Part shown: in pieces, positions 34,869-44,264 of the stretch | Layout: each line of letters begins with the position of its first letter | Numbering within the stretch: position 1 is the stretch's first letter | NCBI RefSeq assembly: GCF_000300235.2 | Contig: NZ_CP004388.1 | Span: 96,001-160,000 of the forward strand | Direction: 5' to 3' | Length of the DNA: 64,000 nucleotides | DNA from: Thalassospira xiamenensis M-5 = DSM 17429 | GTDB taxonomy: Bacteria > Pseudomonadota > Alphaproteobacteria > Rhodospirillales > Thalassospiraceae | The notes under the pieces: generated by a model | Databases searched by the model: none | What the model was told of the DNA's origin: nothing | The model's input: the letters and a program-made list of their open reading frames with translations, nothing else | Program-made: the position numbers and the translations under genes

Positions 34869-35297
34869 ATGAGCGAAATTGAGATCAGTTGTGATCGCGG
34901 TCGGCTGGACCTTGGATATTGCTATGATTTCATTGCCAATTCTTATTGGTCGCGGGGCAGGTCGCGCGGCGAGTTTGACCGTTCGGTTGAAATGTCGGTA
35001 CCGGTTGGTGCCTATTGTGACGGGCGGCAGGTTGGTTTTGCCCGCGTCGTGACCGACTTCATCGCCATTGCCTATATCGCCGATGTGTTTGTTGACCCCG
35101 ATTACCGTCGTCGGGGCATTGCATCCATGATGCTTGATGCCCTGCATGCTCATCCCGATATTGCGCGGGTCAAACGATGGATGCTGGCGACACATGATAT
35201 GCAACCGGTTTATCGCCTTCATGGATATGAAGACCTTAATGAAACGATCATGATGCGGCTTGATGCAGAATCCGATGATCGGGAACCTTTGCTCTAG
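34869..35297 (+). CDS. GNAT-family N-acetyltransferase
   Basis: A 142-residue acetyltransferase. The acetyl-CoA binding loop is VFVDPDYRRRGIASMMLDAL (motif A, R-x-x-G-I-A) near residues 75-95. IARVKRWMLATHDMQPVYRLHGY follows, with the late Tyr typical of the family. It starts nine bases after ubiB, so it is probably in the same transcript. Substrate unknown. A shared bidirectional terminator lies downstream. Confidence 0.9.
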   Translation: MSEIEISCDRGRLDLGYCYDFIANSYWSRGRSRGEFDRSVEMSVPVGAYCDGRQVGFARVVTDFIAIAYIADVFVDPDYRRRGIASMMLDALHAHPDIARVKRWMLATHDMQPVYRLHGYEDLNETIMMRLDAESDDREPLL

Positions 35298-35328
35298 GTA
35301 TGATTAAACCCGACATCTTTTAAAAGAA

Positions 35329-35360
35329 ACGCCGCCACGGTCAGACCGGGCGGCGTTTTT
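35329..35360. terminator. Bidirectional terminator between GNAT and MCP genes
   Basis: ACGCCGCC (35329-35336) pairs with GGCGGCGT (35349-35356). TTTTT follows on the + strand, and a T-rich tract follows on the - strand, serving both convergent genes. Confidence 0.85.
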
Positions 35361-35379
35361 GTTTCCGGCAATCTCGCAA

Positions 35380-37038
35380 TCAGCTGGTGCGGACTTCATC
35401 AAGGAAGTTGCCGACCTCGCTGCGCAGCGTTCCTGATTGCGCGCCAAGTTTTTCGGAGGCATCAAGTACCTGTCGGGCAGCATCGCCGGTCTGGCGGGCC
35501 GCAGACTGCATTTCATGGATATGGCTTGTGACTTCCTGCGTACTCTGGACCGCCTGCTGCACGGAGTGTGAGATTTCGGACGTCGCCTGTCCCTGTTCCT
35601 GAACTGCGGCGGCAACCTCGGATGCGATTTCGTTCAGATTGGCGATGATGCTGGTGATGCCATCAATTGCACCAACAGCTTCCTGGGTCGATCCCTGAAT
35701 GCCGGAAATCTGGGCTGAAATATCCTCGGTCGCGCGTGCTGTCTGATTGGCAAGGTTTTTGACCTCGTTGGCCACCACGGCAAAGCCTTTGCCCGCGTCA
35801 CCGGCACGTGCGGCTTCGATCGTGGCGTTCAGCGCCAGAAGGTTGGTCTGTTCGGCAATGGCCTGAATGATCTGGACCACTTCGCCGACTTTCTGTGCTG
35901 AAACATCAAGCCCCTGAACCATTTCATTGACCCGATTGGCTTCGGTGCTGGCGTTGGCGGTAATGTTTGACGTGTCATTTACACGCGCACTGATATCGCG
36001 GATTGAAACAGATAGCTGTTCGGCAGCACTGGCAACCGTTTCGACGCTATGATTGGCCTGCTCAACTGCGGCAACCACTGCCTGCGAACCGGATTCGTTC
36101 TGATGAACGGCCGCAACCATTGTCTGGGCGACTTGCTGCATTTCGCTTGATGCGCCCGATACACCGTCGACAACACCCATGACGGTCTGTTCGAAACGCC
36201 CGGCAAGGCCGTTCATTGCCTCTCGCCGTTTTATTTCTGCGCGCTCGCGTTCCTGTTCGCGTTCCCGATCAAGTTGGGCAACTCGGTTGGCATTTTCCTT
36301 GAATACTTCGACCGAGGCCGCCATCTGGCCAATTTCATCGGTGCGATGAACGCCAGGGATGTGAATGTCGCGATTGCCATCAGCAAGGGCCGCCATGGCA
36401 CCATTGATTTTAACAAGCGGGGTAATGATCTGATTGCGCAGGACAAACCAGGTGCTGCCCAGAAGGACGGCAAGGATTGCCGCCGCAAGGGCCAACTGGA
36501 TGATGACGGCCTGTTTTACCTCGGCATTTACGCGCTCCAAGCTCCATGCGGTCAGCAGCATGCCGCGATATTGATCTTCGTCCCGGCGTTTGGAATATTT
36601 GGTAATCGGCGCAGCAACAATGACCGCATCGTCAGAGATGAAGCTGACAACTTCCTTGTTTTCAAGCCGCTCCAGATAAGGTTCGGCAAGTGCAGCCAGA
36701 TCGTGTTCGGGAAGGTTTTCGGATTGATAGGTCGCAATGGGTTCGCCGTCCGGATTGGCTGCCACCAGCGATGCCAGCTGTGATCCTTCCTTGTCGGTGA
36801 TCTTGCGAAATTCTTTTTCGACCGAGTTGCCGTCCATGGCAATAAAGCCCGGTTGCACGGCTGTTGACAGCATTTCGGTTTTTTCGACCGACTCATTATA
36901 CATGATTTCGATCATCGCATCGCGTTGCGAAACCGTCTGGATCGTCATCATTGCGCCGAAGCCGACAATCAACAATGCAACCACAACCAGAATAACTTTG
37001 CGTCCGACAGAGCCGCCGGATCGTTTGGTTTCGGCCAT
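35380..37038 (-). CDS. Methyl-accepting chemotaxis protein
   Basis: A 552-residue chemoreceptor. TM1 is at about 14-34, a periplasmic sensor of about 140 residues follows (single-Cache-like, with [17 protein letters not shown]), TM2 is near 178-200, and HAMP is near 200-255. A coiled-coil signalling domain fills the rest. Its hairpin tip reads [20 protein letters not shown], the highly conserved kinase-contact sequence, followed by [13 protein letters not shown]. No CheR/CheB-tethering pentapeptide is seen at the C-terminus. No other chemotaxis genes are adjacent. Ligand unknown. Confidence 0.95.
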   Translation of the reverse strand: MAETKRSGGSVGRKVILVVVALLIVGFGAMMTIQTVSQRDAMIEIMYNESVEKTEMLSTAVQPGFIAMDGNSVEKEFRKITDKEGSQLASLVAANPDGEPIATYQSENLPEHDLAALAEPYLERLENKEVVSFISDDAVIVAAPITKYSKRRDEDQYRGMLLTAWSLERVNAEVKQAVIIQLALAAAILAVLLGSTWFVLRNQIITPLVKINGAMAALADGNRDIHIPGVHRTDEIGQMAASVEVFKENANRVAQLDREREQERERAEIKRREAMNGLAGRFEQTVMGVVDGVSGASSEMQQVAQTMVAAVHQNESGSQAVVAAVEQANHSVETVASAAEQLSVSIRDISARVNDTSNITANASTEANRVNEMVQGLDVSAQKVGEVVQIIQAIAEQTNLLALNATIEAARAGDAGKGFAVVANEVKNLANQTARATEDISAQISGIQGSTQEAVGAIDGITSIIANLNEIASEVAAAVQEQGQATSEISHSVQQAVQSTQEVTSHIHEMQSAARQTGDAARQVLDASEKLGAQSGTLRSEVGNFLDEVRTS

Positions 37039-37546
37039 TTAAGGTCTCCCGTCCTTTGAAGCCTGATGAATTTTTGTTTCCTCGAAATCCTCTCGTCTGC
37101 CAGCGATCATTTGAGGCTGTCGTGGCATGAACGATCAGGATTGGTATCGTTCCGGCTGTCATCCGAATGGTGATTTCGGGGACCTGCCAAAGCGACGATA
37201 TTTATTCTTTCTGACTTCCCCTGATGTAAAACTCCCTAGGGAACGGGAAGCTTTTTGATGCTTTCCTTCGGACCCCACAAAAAAGCTACTGCAAAGCGGC
37301 GGATAACCGAAATAATTAAAATAGGCCTGTTTGAAATTACCGGAAACTTGCGAAATGCGATAAAATCGTCCGGCATCATTCAAGTTTTTAGTAAATAATG
37401 CTGTTCGGGTAACCGGTGTTTCTCGTGATGCGAATCGCAGGCTGACTTCGTCGGTCCTAACATGCCTATTCATATGGTGATGGTGGCTTGTGTTTTTGAT
37501 GCTGTCCGATCACGATGCTGCAGTTTTTGCGGGACGGGGAACCCGA
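37039..37546. other. Intergenic region between divergent MCP and TPR genes
   Basis: About 500 AT-richer bases. It holds a perfect TCCCTAGGGA palindrome (37233-37242) and, next to it, an inverted repeat AGCTTTTT (37249-37256) with AAAAAAGCT (37279-37287). No flagellar sigma-28 box was found before the MCP gene. A 104-codon frame on the - strand has no known domain and is not called. Confidence 0.5.
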
Positions 37547-39127
37547 ATGGCTAAGTCCAGAACCATAACAAAATCGCGTGCCACCAAAAAAGACAGGAAA
37601 ACCATGGCTATTTCCGGGGTGAAAAGCCCTGTGACCAAGCCCGCGGGTGATGACAGTCCAAAACTGCCCAAAGGCGAAATCGGTGCCCTTGATCAAATGC
37701 GAGGCGATGAACCCGGATCAGCAAGTTTATCGTCCCGACCGGCACCGGATATTGCGGTTAACCGTTCTGACAAATCGGAACTTTTTGCGCGCGCGCTTGA
37801 AGCACATCAGGCGGGCAGGATTGACGAAGCGATTGCGCTTTATGGTGCTGTCCTTCGACAGAACCCGGATCAACCCGATGTCTGGAACAATCTGGGCGTG
37901 GCACTTCGCCGCAGCAAACGCCATGATGCGTCACTTGTTGCTTATCGTCGCGCGGCGGAGTTAAGGCCGGGAAATGCCGGGCTTTGGTCAAATATGGGCA
38001 ACTGCCTGCGTGAAATGATGCGCTTTGAAGAAGCCACGGCCGCGCATGACAAGGCCCTCGAACTTGATGCTTCAATCAAATCGCATCCGTTTAATGCCGG
38101 TCTTGTTTTTCGAGATACCAACCGTTTCGAGCAGGCAATCCGGCATTTTGATGCAGCATTGGCGATTGATCCCGACTATGTCGACGCCAACTGGGACAAG
38201 GCATTGGCCCTTCTGGCGATGGGGCAATATGAGGCTGGCTGGGCGGGATATGAAACGCGCCGCAAACTGGCCGATAACCCTATCCGTCCTCTTGAAGGTG
38301 CTCCGGAATGGGACGGCAAGGCTGATTTGCGTGGCAAAAGACTGCTGCTGCGCGCCGAGCAGGGCTTTGGCGACATGATACAGTTTGCCCGTTTTGTGCC
38401 AATGGTCGGGAAGAAGGCCGCGCATATTATCCTTGAATGCCGATCAGAATTGATCCCGGTGATGCGTACGGTTGCCGGTGTCGGAACAATTGTTGAAAAG
38501 GGCGCAAAACTGCCGCCCTTTGATCTGCATGTACCGTTGCTAAGTCTGCCGCATGTTATGAAAATCAACGAAGCGGAATTACACCGCGTATCTGCCGAAC
38601 CCTATTTGAGTGCACCGAAAGGCAAGCAGGCACGGCTGAGCCCGCCACCGGGAACGGTGCTTAAGGTCGGACTGATATGGGCAGGCAAACTTAATCCGCG
38701 TGACCGATCCTGCCCGCTTGAAAAGTTGATGCCGCTTATGGCTCAGAAAGGGGCCTGTTTTTACAGTTTTCAGGTCGATGAACGGCGTGGTGACATAGCC
38801 AAACTTGGTGCCAATGCCCTGATTACCGACATGGGTGAACATATTCATGATTTCGGTGACAGTGCCGCGTTGATGAAGGCGATGGATCTGATCATCACAA
38901 TTGATAGTGCCCCTGCCCATCTTGCCGGCGCGCTTGGTGTACCGGTCTGGATGTTGCAGCTTTATACAACGGATTGGCGGTGGATGGTCGGGCGGGCCGA
39001 CAGCCCGTGGTACCCGACGATGCGGATTTATCGGCAAGAAACACCGGGGGATTGGGCTACTCCGATTGGAAAGCTGGGGGCTGATTTTGCCAATCTGCTT
39101 AAGGCGCGGCTGGGTGCCACGGCATAG
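37547..39127 (+). CDS. TPR-repeat protein with glycosyltransferase-like C-terminus
   Basis: A protein of about 526 residues. A basic, low-complexity N-terminus (MAKSRTITKSRATKKDRKT) is followed by about four TPR units near 75-215 (FARALEAHQAGRIDEAIALY, DVWNNLGVALRRSKRHDASL). The C-terminal half carries LLLRAEQGFGDMIQFARF and a family-9/41-like segment VGLIWAGKLNPRDRSCPLEKLMPL, then TIDSAPAHLAGALGVPVW. This domain pair is common in alphaproteobacterial proteins thought to glycosylate surface structures or proteins. Start is uncertain: GTG 37490 and ATG 37604 are alternatives; ATG 37547 has GGGGAA upstream. Confidence 0.82.
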   Translation: MAKSRTITKSRATKKDRKTMAISGVKSPVTKPAGDDSPKLPKGEIGALDQMRGDEPGSASLSSRPAPDIAVNRSDKSELFARALEAHQAGRIDEAIALYGAVLRQNPDQPDVWNNLGVALRRSKRHDASLVAYRRAAELRPGNAGLWSNMGNCLREMMRFEEATAAHDKALELDASIKSHPFNAGLVFRDTNRFEQAIRHFDAALAIDPDYVDANWDKALALLAMGQYEAGWAGYETRRKLADNPIRPLEGAPEWDGKADLRGKRLLLRAEQGFGDMIQFARFVPMVGKKAAHIILECRSELIPVMRTVAGVGTIVEKGAKLPPFDLHVPLLSLPHVMKINEAELHRVSAEPYLSAPKGKQARLSPPPGTVLKVGLIWAGKLNPRDRSCPLEKLMPLMAQKGACFYSFQVDERRGDIAKLGANALITDMGEHIHDFGDSAALMKAMDLIITIDSAPAHLAGALGVPVWMLQLYTTDWRWMVGRADSPWYPTMRIYRQETPGDWATPIGKLGADFANLLKARLGATA

Positions 39128-39338
39128 TCAAAACGATGGGTCGCGATATTTTTGCCCGATAGCGGGCGATTGTCTGATCAATTCTTTGGACAGGAACGGT
39201 CCCGCCCCTTGTGTTTGACTGTGACTCAGCGTAGGAAAGCGCCTTAAATTTACGAAGAATATCGACCGCTGTCCGGTCTTTCTCCTGATTTGGTATGACA
39301 GACAGCAGGCGATCCGTTTTTTGCGCAGGAGAAAGCTT

Positions 39339-39818
39339 GTGAGCGAAGCTGCTTATAACAAAGGTTTCCCGGTTTCCTGGGAACAGATGCATCGCGACGC
39401 ACGTGCATTGGCGTGGCGTCTGCTTGAAAAAGGTCCGTACAAGGGCATTATTGCGATTACCCGTGGCGGTTTGGTCCCGGCGGCCATCATCGCACGCGAA
39501 CTTGATATCCGTTTGATTGATACGGTTTGCGTTCGCAGCTACTCTGACAAGTCGCGCGGTGATCTTGAATGGCTTAAGGGGATCGAAGGTGACGGCACGG
39601 ACATGCTGATCATCGATGATCTGGTCGATACCGGCAAAACCGCAAAGGCTGTGCGTGAAAAACTGCCAAATGCGCATTTTGCGACTGTTTATGCCAAGCC
39701 GCTTGGACGCGAGATCGTCGACAGCTTTGTGACGGAAGTTTCCCAGGATACGTGGATTTATTTTCCTTGGGATATGGAGCTTTCGGTTAACGCACCGATA
39801 TCCGAACGCGTCCGCTAA
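39339..39818 (+). CDS. gpt: Xanthine(-guanine) phosphoribosyltransferase
   Basis: A 159-residue purine-salvage enzyme adding ribose-5-phosphate from PRPP to xanthine or guanine. [22 protein letters not shown] is near residues 33-54, and the PRPP-binding loop [16 protein letters not shown] near 90-105. The C-terminal [12 protein letters not shown] contacts the base. The GTG at 39339 has AGGAGA six bases upstream and gives the usual start [14 protein letters not shown]. Stand-alone gene. Confidence 0.95.
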   Translation: MSEAAYNKGFPVSWEQMHRDARALAWRLLEKGPYKGIIAITRGGLVPAAIIARELDIRLIDTVCVRSYSDKSRGDLEWLKGIEGDGTDMLIIDDLVDTGKTAKAVREKLPNAHFATVYAKPLGREIVDSFVTEVSQDTWIYFPWDMELSVNAPISERVR

Positions 39819-39879
39819 TCGGTCTTGAAGATCTGATCGTATCTTTCTCAAGGCCCGTTGGACCGAAAAGGAGGACACG

Positions 39880-41043
39880 ATGCAAAATCAAAATTGCCCG
39901 GCCTGCTATCGTCAACCGTCATTAACGGTCCGATGGGCCGGGCGTTTGTTTTTTATGCTGGGATTCTGCGCCCTGAGTATTCTCGGTGCAGTTGTTCCGG
40001 CATTGGCAGATAATTTGCCGCTGCAGACCGCGAAGGCGATGTCACTGCTAAGGCCGGAAAGCGGCTACAGGCTTGAATTATTCGCCGCGGTAAATAATGC
40101 GCGCTCTATTGCTGTTGCCCCGGAACTGAAGGGTATTTTCGTCGGAACGCGTGGTCCCAATCTTTATTTCGTGCGTGATGCGGATGGGGATGGCAAGGGC
40201 GAGGAAGTCAATCTGATTGCTGATGACTTCAAGATGGCGAATGGCATTGCCTATAAGCCCGGAACCCTGTTTGTCGCCGATCAGCACCGGGTTGTGTCCT
40301 ATGATCTTTCAGATTTTGACGGAACAGCATTGGGACGCGCGCGCATCCTGTTTACCAATCTGCCGGACAAGCGCCATCATGGCTGGCGATACGCCGCACT
40401 TTCCCCGGATCAAAGCCGCCTGTTCATTGCCGTTGGCGCGCCGTGCAATATCTGCAAGGTTGGTGGGCTGGAAGGTACGATTATTTCCATGCCGATCAGC
40501 GGTGGGGCACCCAAAATCTATGCCAGCGGTATCCGTAATTCCGTAGGGCTGACGTTCCATCCCGACACCGGAGATTTGTGGTTTACCGATAATGGCGGGG
40601 ATAACCTTGGTGACGATGTTCCGCGCGAGGAATTGAACCATGCCATCGCCGAAGGGCTGTTTTATGGATATCCCTGGTATGCCGGAAACGATACGCGTTC
40701 CCCGCAGTTTGCCGATGAAACTCCACCGGCTGAGGTTACCTTTCCTGCCTTTACCTTTAATGCGCACAATGCAGCGCTTGGTCTTACCTTTGACGATGGT
40801 GATGCACTTGTGGCGTTGCACGGATCATGGAACCGGACAATTCCGGATGGTTACAAGGTTGTGCGGGTGGAATTTCGCAATGGTGAACCTGTGGCGACCA
40901 ATCCGTTCCTTGATGGTTTTCTGCGCAGCAACGGCGAAGTTGTTGGCCGCCCGGTAGACGTAAAGCATTATATTGATGGATCGATTCTGGTGTCGGACGA
41001 CCACGCCAGTGCGGTTTGGCGACTGGTTCCGACAAAGAAATGA
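39880..41043 (+). CDS. Secreted PQQ-dependent sugar dehydrogenase-like protein
   Basis: A 387-residue periplasmic protein. A signal peptide covers about residues 1-43 (hydrophobic LFFMLGFCALSILGAVVPALA). The body is a soluble six-bladed propeller of the glucose/sorbosone dehydrogenase type: FVGTRGPNLYFVRD, HHGWRYAALSPDQSRLFIAV, IRNSVGLTFHPDTGDLWFTDNG, YGYPWYAG and a late HGSWNRTIPDGYKV. A strong AAGGAGG precedes ATG 39880. Whether PQQ is bound, and the substrate, cannot be told; no PQQ-synthesis genes are in the window. Confidence 0.88.
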   Translation: MQNQNCPACYRQPSLTVRWAGRLFFMLGFCALSILGAVVPALADNLPLQTAKAMSLLRPESGYRLELFAAVNNARSIAVAPELKGIFVGTRGPNLYFVRDADGDGKGEEVNLIADDFKMANGIAYKPGTLFVADQHRVVSYDLSDFDGTALGRARILFTNLPDKRHHGWRYAALSPDQSRLFIAVGAPCNICKVGGLEGTIISMPISGGAPKIYASGIRNSVGLTFHPDTGDLWFTDNGGDNLGDDVPREELNHAIAEGLFYGYPWYAGNDTRSPQFADETPPAEVTFPAFTFNAHNAALGLTFDDGDALVALHGSWNRTIPDGYKVVRVEFRNGEPVATNPFLDGFLRSNGEVVGRPVDVKHYIDGSILVSDDHASAVWRLVPTKK

Positions 41044-41091
41044 CACGGGCATGACAGGTTTAAATAAATTATTCCGGTATCGGGGATGGGC

Positions 41092-41120
41092 TTGCACCCA
41101 TCCTGAAACCGGGCTATAAA
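41092..41120 (+). promoter_or_regulatory. Promoter of tRNA-Gly
   Basis: TTGCAC (41092-41097) and TATAAA (41115-41120) are 17 bases apart, 11 bases before the tRNA. The -35 box overlaps a GGATGGG/CCCATCC inverted repeat (41084-41103). Confidence 0.7.
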
Positions 41121-41131
41121 ACCGCCGCTTA

Positions 41132-41205
41132 GCGGGTGTAGTTCAATGGTAGAACGGCAGCTTCCCAAGCTGCATACGAGGGTTCGATTCCCTTCACCCG
41201 CTCCA
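41132..41205 (+). tRNA. tRNA-Gly (anticodon CCC)
   Basis: A 74-base cloverleaf. Acceptor arms GCGGGTG (41132-41138) and CACCCGC (41195-41201) pair fully; the discriminator is T and CCA is encoded. The anticodon stem GCAGC/GCTGC encloses TTCCCAA, giving anticodon CCC for GGG codons. The T loop contains GGTTCGATTCC. Confidence 0.96.
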
Positions 41206-41279
41206 AGCTTTCCACATATTTCGATGCCAGATTGCCGTGCAGGGACGGTTGCTTAAAGAAACCGTTCGGTCAGATCGGC

Positions 41280-42002
41280 TTACTTTTGCATCGGCGCGTA
41301 AGAAAGGTTCTGTTTGCGGGCTTGTTCATCGCTACACAGAAATTTTGCCTTATCCGTGACGAGCTCCTCATAGCGGGGGTCCAGGGTGCTGACATAGTGC
41401 CCATTGACCACTGTGGCGAAAAGACAGCGTCCGCTTTCACCATCAAGCCGTTTGCCTGATCTCCATTCGGATGGCGGGATCATATCGCCGCCCTGAATGC
41501 CGATCCCTGCATTATCGGCTTCTTTCGAAAGACCGTCATATCGGTGGGAATATCCTTCGATCGGAAGGGCCTCGCCGTCACTGACCATCGCTGCGGCCAC
41601 ATCGCGTTCGCCAATGCCGCATTCGACAATCGGGAAATCGTCACCTTTGCCAGAATGTTGCTGATCACCGGGCCAGCAGCGCACCGTGAAGGGGGCCATG
41701 GCGAAATATTTGCGAAGCTGCATGGCCGATGACATGCCGCAATCCCAAAAACTACCGTTATGCAGGCATTGCTGTCCAAGTTCCGGTGCATCGATCCCGG
41801 CAATATCGGCAACGACGCCATCAATCATGATTGTATCACCGTCAATGACCAGAACATCGCGTCCTTCTGCCTCCAGCGCCATTTGATCGCTTTTTTGCTT
41901 GTCATCCCCTGCCGCTTGAACCGGTTTGTCCTGCAAATAGACGGCAAGTGAAAAAGCAACAGGAATGGCAAGCAGGATAATCAGGCGGAAAAAGCGGTTC
42001 AA
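41280..42002 (-). CDS. Thermonuclease-like (SNase fold) exported protein, degenerate active site
   Basis: About 240 residues. An N-terminal hydrophobic segment (FRLIILLAIPVAFSLAVYL) is a signal peptide or anchor. The fold is marked by VIDGDTIMIDG and AGIDAPELGQQC, with Asp and Glu metal-site residues kept. The catalytic Arg normally two to three residues before GIDAPE is Asp here (VADIAGIDAPE), and the second Arg motif DRYGR is missing, with KGDDFPIVECGIGERD instead. YSHRYDGLSKEADNAGIGIQ still matches. So it may bind but not cut nucleic acid. The TTG start at 42002 has GAGGT upstream; the start is uncertain. Confidence 0.72.
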   Translation of the reverse strand: MNRFFRLIILLAIPVAFSLAVYLQDKPVQAAGDDKQKSDQMALEAEGRDVLVIDGDTIMIDGVVADIAGIDAPELGQQCLHNGSFWDCGMSSAMQLRKYFAMAPFTVRCWPGDQQHSGKGDDFPIVECGIGERDVAAAMVSDGEALPIEGYSHRYDGLSKEADNAGIGIQGGDMIPPSEWRSGKRLDGESGRCLFATVVNGHYVSTLDPRYEELVTDKAKFLCSDEQARKQNLSYAPMQK

Positions 42003-42231
42003 AGTGACCTCGATGGTTTGGTGATTGGACAGAGGCGATGCAATCGAGATACAGAATGGCATAAATGACTTTGATAAGGACAGCCGAAAACAACGGCAAA
42101 ATAATGACCCCCAATATCGGGAAATTTGCGGCTCTGATTCCTTCTGTGAAGGTGCATCTGCGATAACAGGATGCAATCGCTGTCGTTTGGCTGTAAAAGC
42201 GGATTTCCCGAGTTAGGCACGGACACTGTTC

Positions 42232-43689
42232 TTGTTTCGACTGCAACCCATCTTTTTCGTCGTAGGTATCATGGTCATCATCATCGGTGTGTCGATGATG
42301 ATCCCGGCTGCGGTCGATTTGTATTACGGTAACCCGGATTGGAAAATCTTCGCGCAGGCGTCGATGACCAGTATCGGGCTTGGTGGTATGGCTTGTCTTG
42401 CCTGCCGGTCTGAAATGGGCCCGCGTGTGACAGCCCGGCAGGGATATGTCCTGACAGTTTTTTCATGGGTCGCGATCAGTCTGACCGGGGCATTGCCCCT
42501 TTGGTTTTCATCTCTTGATATCAGTTTCTGCGATGCGGTCTTCGAGACTGTTTCGGGGCTGACGACAACCGGATCGACAATTTTGTCCGGGTTGGATGAT
42601 ATGCCGCCCGGGTTGTTGCTTTGGCGGTCGATTCTGCAGTGGCTGGGCGGCATCGGGATTATTGTTACAGCGCTTGCATTGTTGCCTATGATGCGGGTTG
42701 GCGGAATGCAGCTCTTTCAAATGGAAAGTTCGGACCGTTCGGAAAAGCTGAGTCCGCGCATTCGTGACATGTGCCTGCAAATCGTGATGATTTATGTCGG
42801 CCTTAGCATCATCTGCATGGTGTTGTACCGGATTTTTGGCATGACCTGGTTTGATGCGATCAATCATGGCATGTCGACTTTGGCGACTGGCGGTTATTCA
42901 ACATCCGATCTCTCATTTGCCAAATTCGATTCCAGTTTGGCGCTGCACTGGGTCGGCATCATTTTCATGTTTGCTGGTGCCCTGCCTTTTACGGCCTATG
43001 CCGTTCTGATTCGCAAACGCGATATCAGCGCGATAATAAGTAATCAGCAAATAAGGCTTTTTCTGCTTGTCATTGCCGTTTTCACCGGGCTTTTGACACT
43101 GAGGCTGATGCATATTTCTGATGACGGCTTTTTCAGGTCACTGACCATGGCTGCGTTTAACCTTGTTTCGGTGATCACGACAACCGGTTACGCGTCGGGC
43201 GACTATCTGCAATGGGGACCAGCGGCGATCATGCTGTTCTTCTTTGCGACATTTATTGGCGGGTGTTCCGGCTCTACGGCCGGCGGATTCAAGATGTTCC
43301 GGCTTTATGTCGTGTTCACCGGACTTAAAGCCCATTTCATGCGGCTTCGCAGTCCTTCGGCAGTAATAGTAAGCCGGATCGATAAACATGAAATCACTTC
43401 TGACATCTATAATGCGGTAACGGTCTACGTCTTCCTGCTAACGATCAGCTATATCGCGATCAGTGTCGCATTGGCTTTTACCGGGCTTGATCTGGTGACC
43501 TCGATGAGTGCTGCGGCGACGTCACTTGCCAACGTTGGTCCGGGCCTTGGCCCGATTGTCGGTCCGGCAGGGAACTTCCAGTCATTGCCTGATGCGGCAA
43601 AATGGATTCTTGATATCGCGATGGTGCTTGGGCGGCTGGAATTTGAAACATTTCTTGTGCTTTTGATGCCAGCCTTCTGGCGGGACTGA
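42232..43689 (+). CDS. trkH: Potassium uptake protein TrkH (paralogue 1)
   Basis: A 485-residue inner-membrane K+ channel subunit of the Trk system with four membrane-pore-membrane repeats. The four filter segments read TTTGSTILSG, STLATGGYST, ITTTGYASGD and LANVGPGLGP, each with the essential Gly. A lysine/arginine-bearing M2 kink region and GGCSGSTAGGFKMFR are kept. The likely start is TTG 42232 (MFRLQPIFFVVG); an ATG at 42271 would cut the first helix. No trkA is adjacent. A second trkH lies at 48204. Confidence 0.93.
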   Translation: MFRLQPIFFVVGIMVIIIGVSMMIPAAVDLYYGNPDWKIFAQASMTSIGLGGMACLACRSEMGPRVTARQGYVLTVFSWVAISLTGALPLWFSSLDISFCDAVFETVSGLTTTGSTILSGLDDMPPGLLLWRSILQWLGGIGIIVTALALLPMMRVGGMQLFQMESSDRSEKLSPRIRDMCLQIVMIYVGLSIICMVLYRIFGMTWFDAINHGMSTLATGGYSTSDLSFAKFDSSLALHWVGIIFMFAGALPFTAYAVLIRKRDISAIISNQQIRLFLLVIAVFTGLLTLRLMHISDDGFFRSLTMAAFNLVSVITTTGYASGDYLQWGPAAIMLFFFATFIGGCSGSTAGGFKMFRLYVVFTGLKAHFMRLRSPSAVIVSRIDKHEITSDIYNAVTVYVFLLTISYIAISVALAFTGLDLVTSMSAAATSLANVGPGLGPIVGPAGNFQSLPDAAKWILDIAMVLGRLEFETFLVLLMPAFWRD

Positions 43690-43785
43690 TTTCGGTCATT
43701 AGTGACGAATGCCCGCAGCATTGCCGTGGTTTTGCCCGATACGGGCAGTCGTTTTCATCTGAACAAATTAACGAAGGACACGCAA

Positions 43786-43974
43786 ATGGCAAAATGGAAC
43801 ATTCCCGGTCGTAAACTCGTTCTTGGCTTGTCGGTTTTGATGGTGGCCGGGGCGCTCGGTGCCTGTTCGCCAGAGGTTGGCAGCAAGGAGTGGTGCGAGG
43901 ACATGAAAGCAAAGCCAAAAGGCGACTGGACGGCCAACGAGGCAACAGACTTCGCCAAGCATTGCGTTTTCTGA
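43786..43974 (+). CDS. DUF3012 family small lipoprotein
   Basis: A 62-residue exported lipoprotein. A signal peptide ends with lipobox LGAC near residue 28. The mature part reads SPEVGSKEWCEDMKAKPKGD then WTANEATDFAKHCVF, the DUF3012 signature with two conserved Cys. GAAGGA sits upstream of ATG 43786. It is about 97 bases after trkH; its role is unknown. A perfect hairpin lies downstream (44025-44064). Confidence 0.88.
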   Translation: MAKWNIPGRKLVLGLSVLMVAGALGACSPEVGSKEWCEDMKAKPKGDWTANEATDFAKHCVF

Positions 43975-44024
43975 TCTTCGATTACCTGTTGCATGGGGGC
44001 TTTGGCCCGACACCCTCTAATGAT

Positions 44025-44064
44025 GCCCTTTGGCTGCCGCATGTCGGGAAAAACGCCAAAGGGC
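44025..44064 (+). terminator. Hairpin after the DUF3012 gene
   Basis: GCCCTTTGG (44025-44033) pairs perfectly with CCAAAGGGC (44056-44064), followed by AGAATTTT. The loop is long (22 bases), so it is a moderate terminator candidate. Confidence 0.55.
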
Positions 44065-44168
44065 AGAATTTTGCGTAAAACCCGAATAAAAATGAATGGA
44101 ACAACTCGTTTAGAGTGGCGTTTGAGTTTCAAGATTGCCGTGTATGCGTGCGATGCAGCAAGCTGCAT

Positions 44169-44196
44169 TTGCCAACGCACGAGAAATCCCTATAAT
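44169..44196 (+). promoter_or_regulatory. Strong sigma-70-type promoter of asd
   Basis: TTGCCA (44169-44174) and a consensus TATAAT (44191-44196) are separated by 16 bases. The predicted start near 44203 gives a leader of about 60 bases. Confidence 0.75.
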
Positions 44197-44264
44197 GCGC
44201 GGCCCGCGAGCAATCGCGTAAGTCGAGAATGACAACAATTTTTATACGAGGTTAGACAATTATT

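Noticed and set aside
37159..37473. 104-codon open frame on the - strand between MCP and TPR genes
   Set aside because: It contains the intergenic palindromes and has no similarity I recognise.
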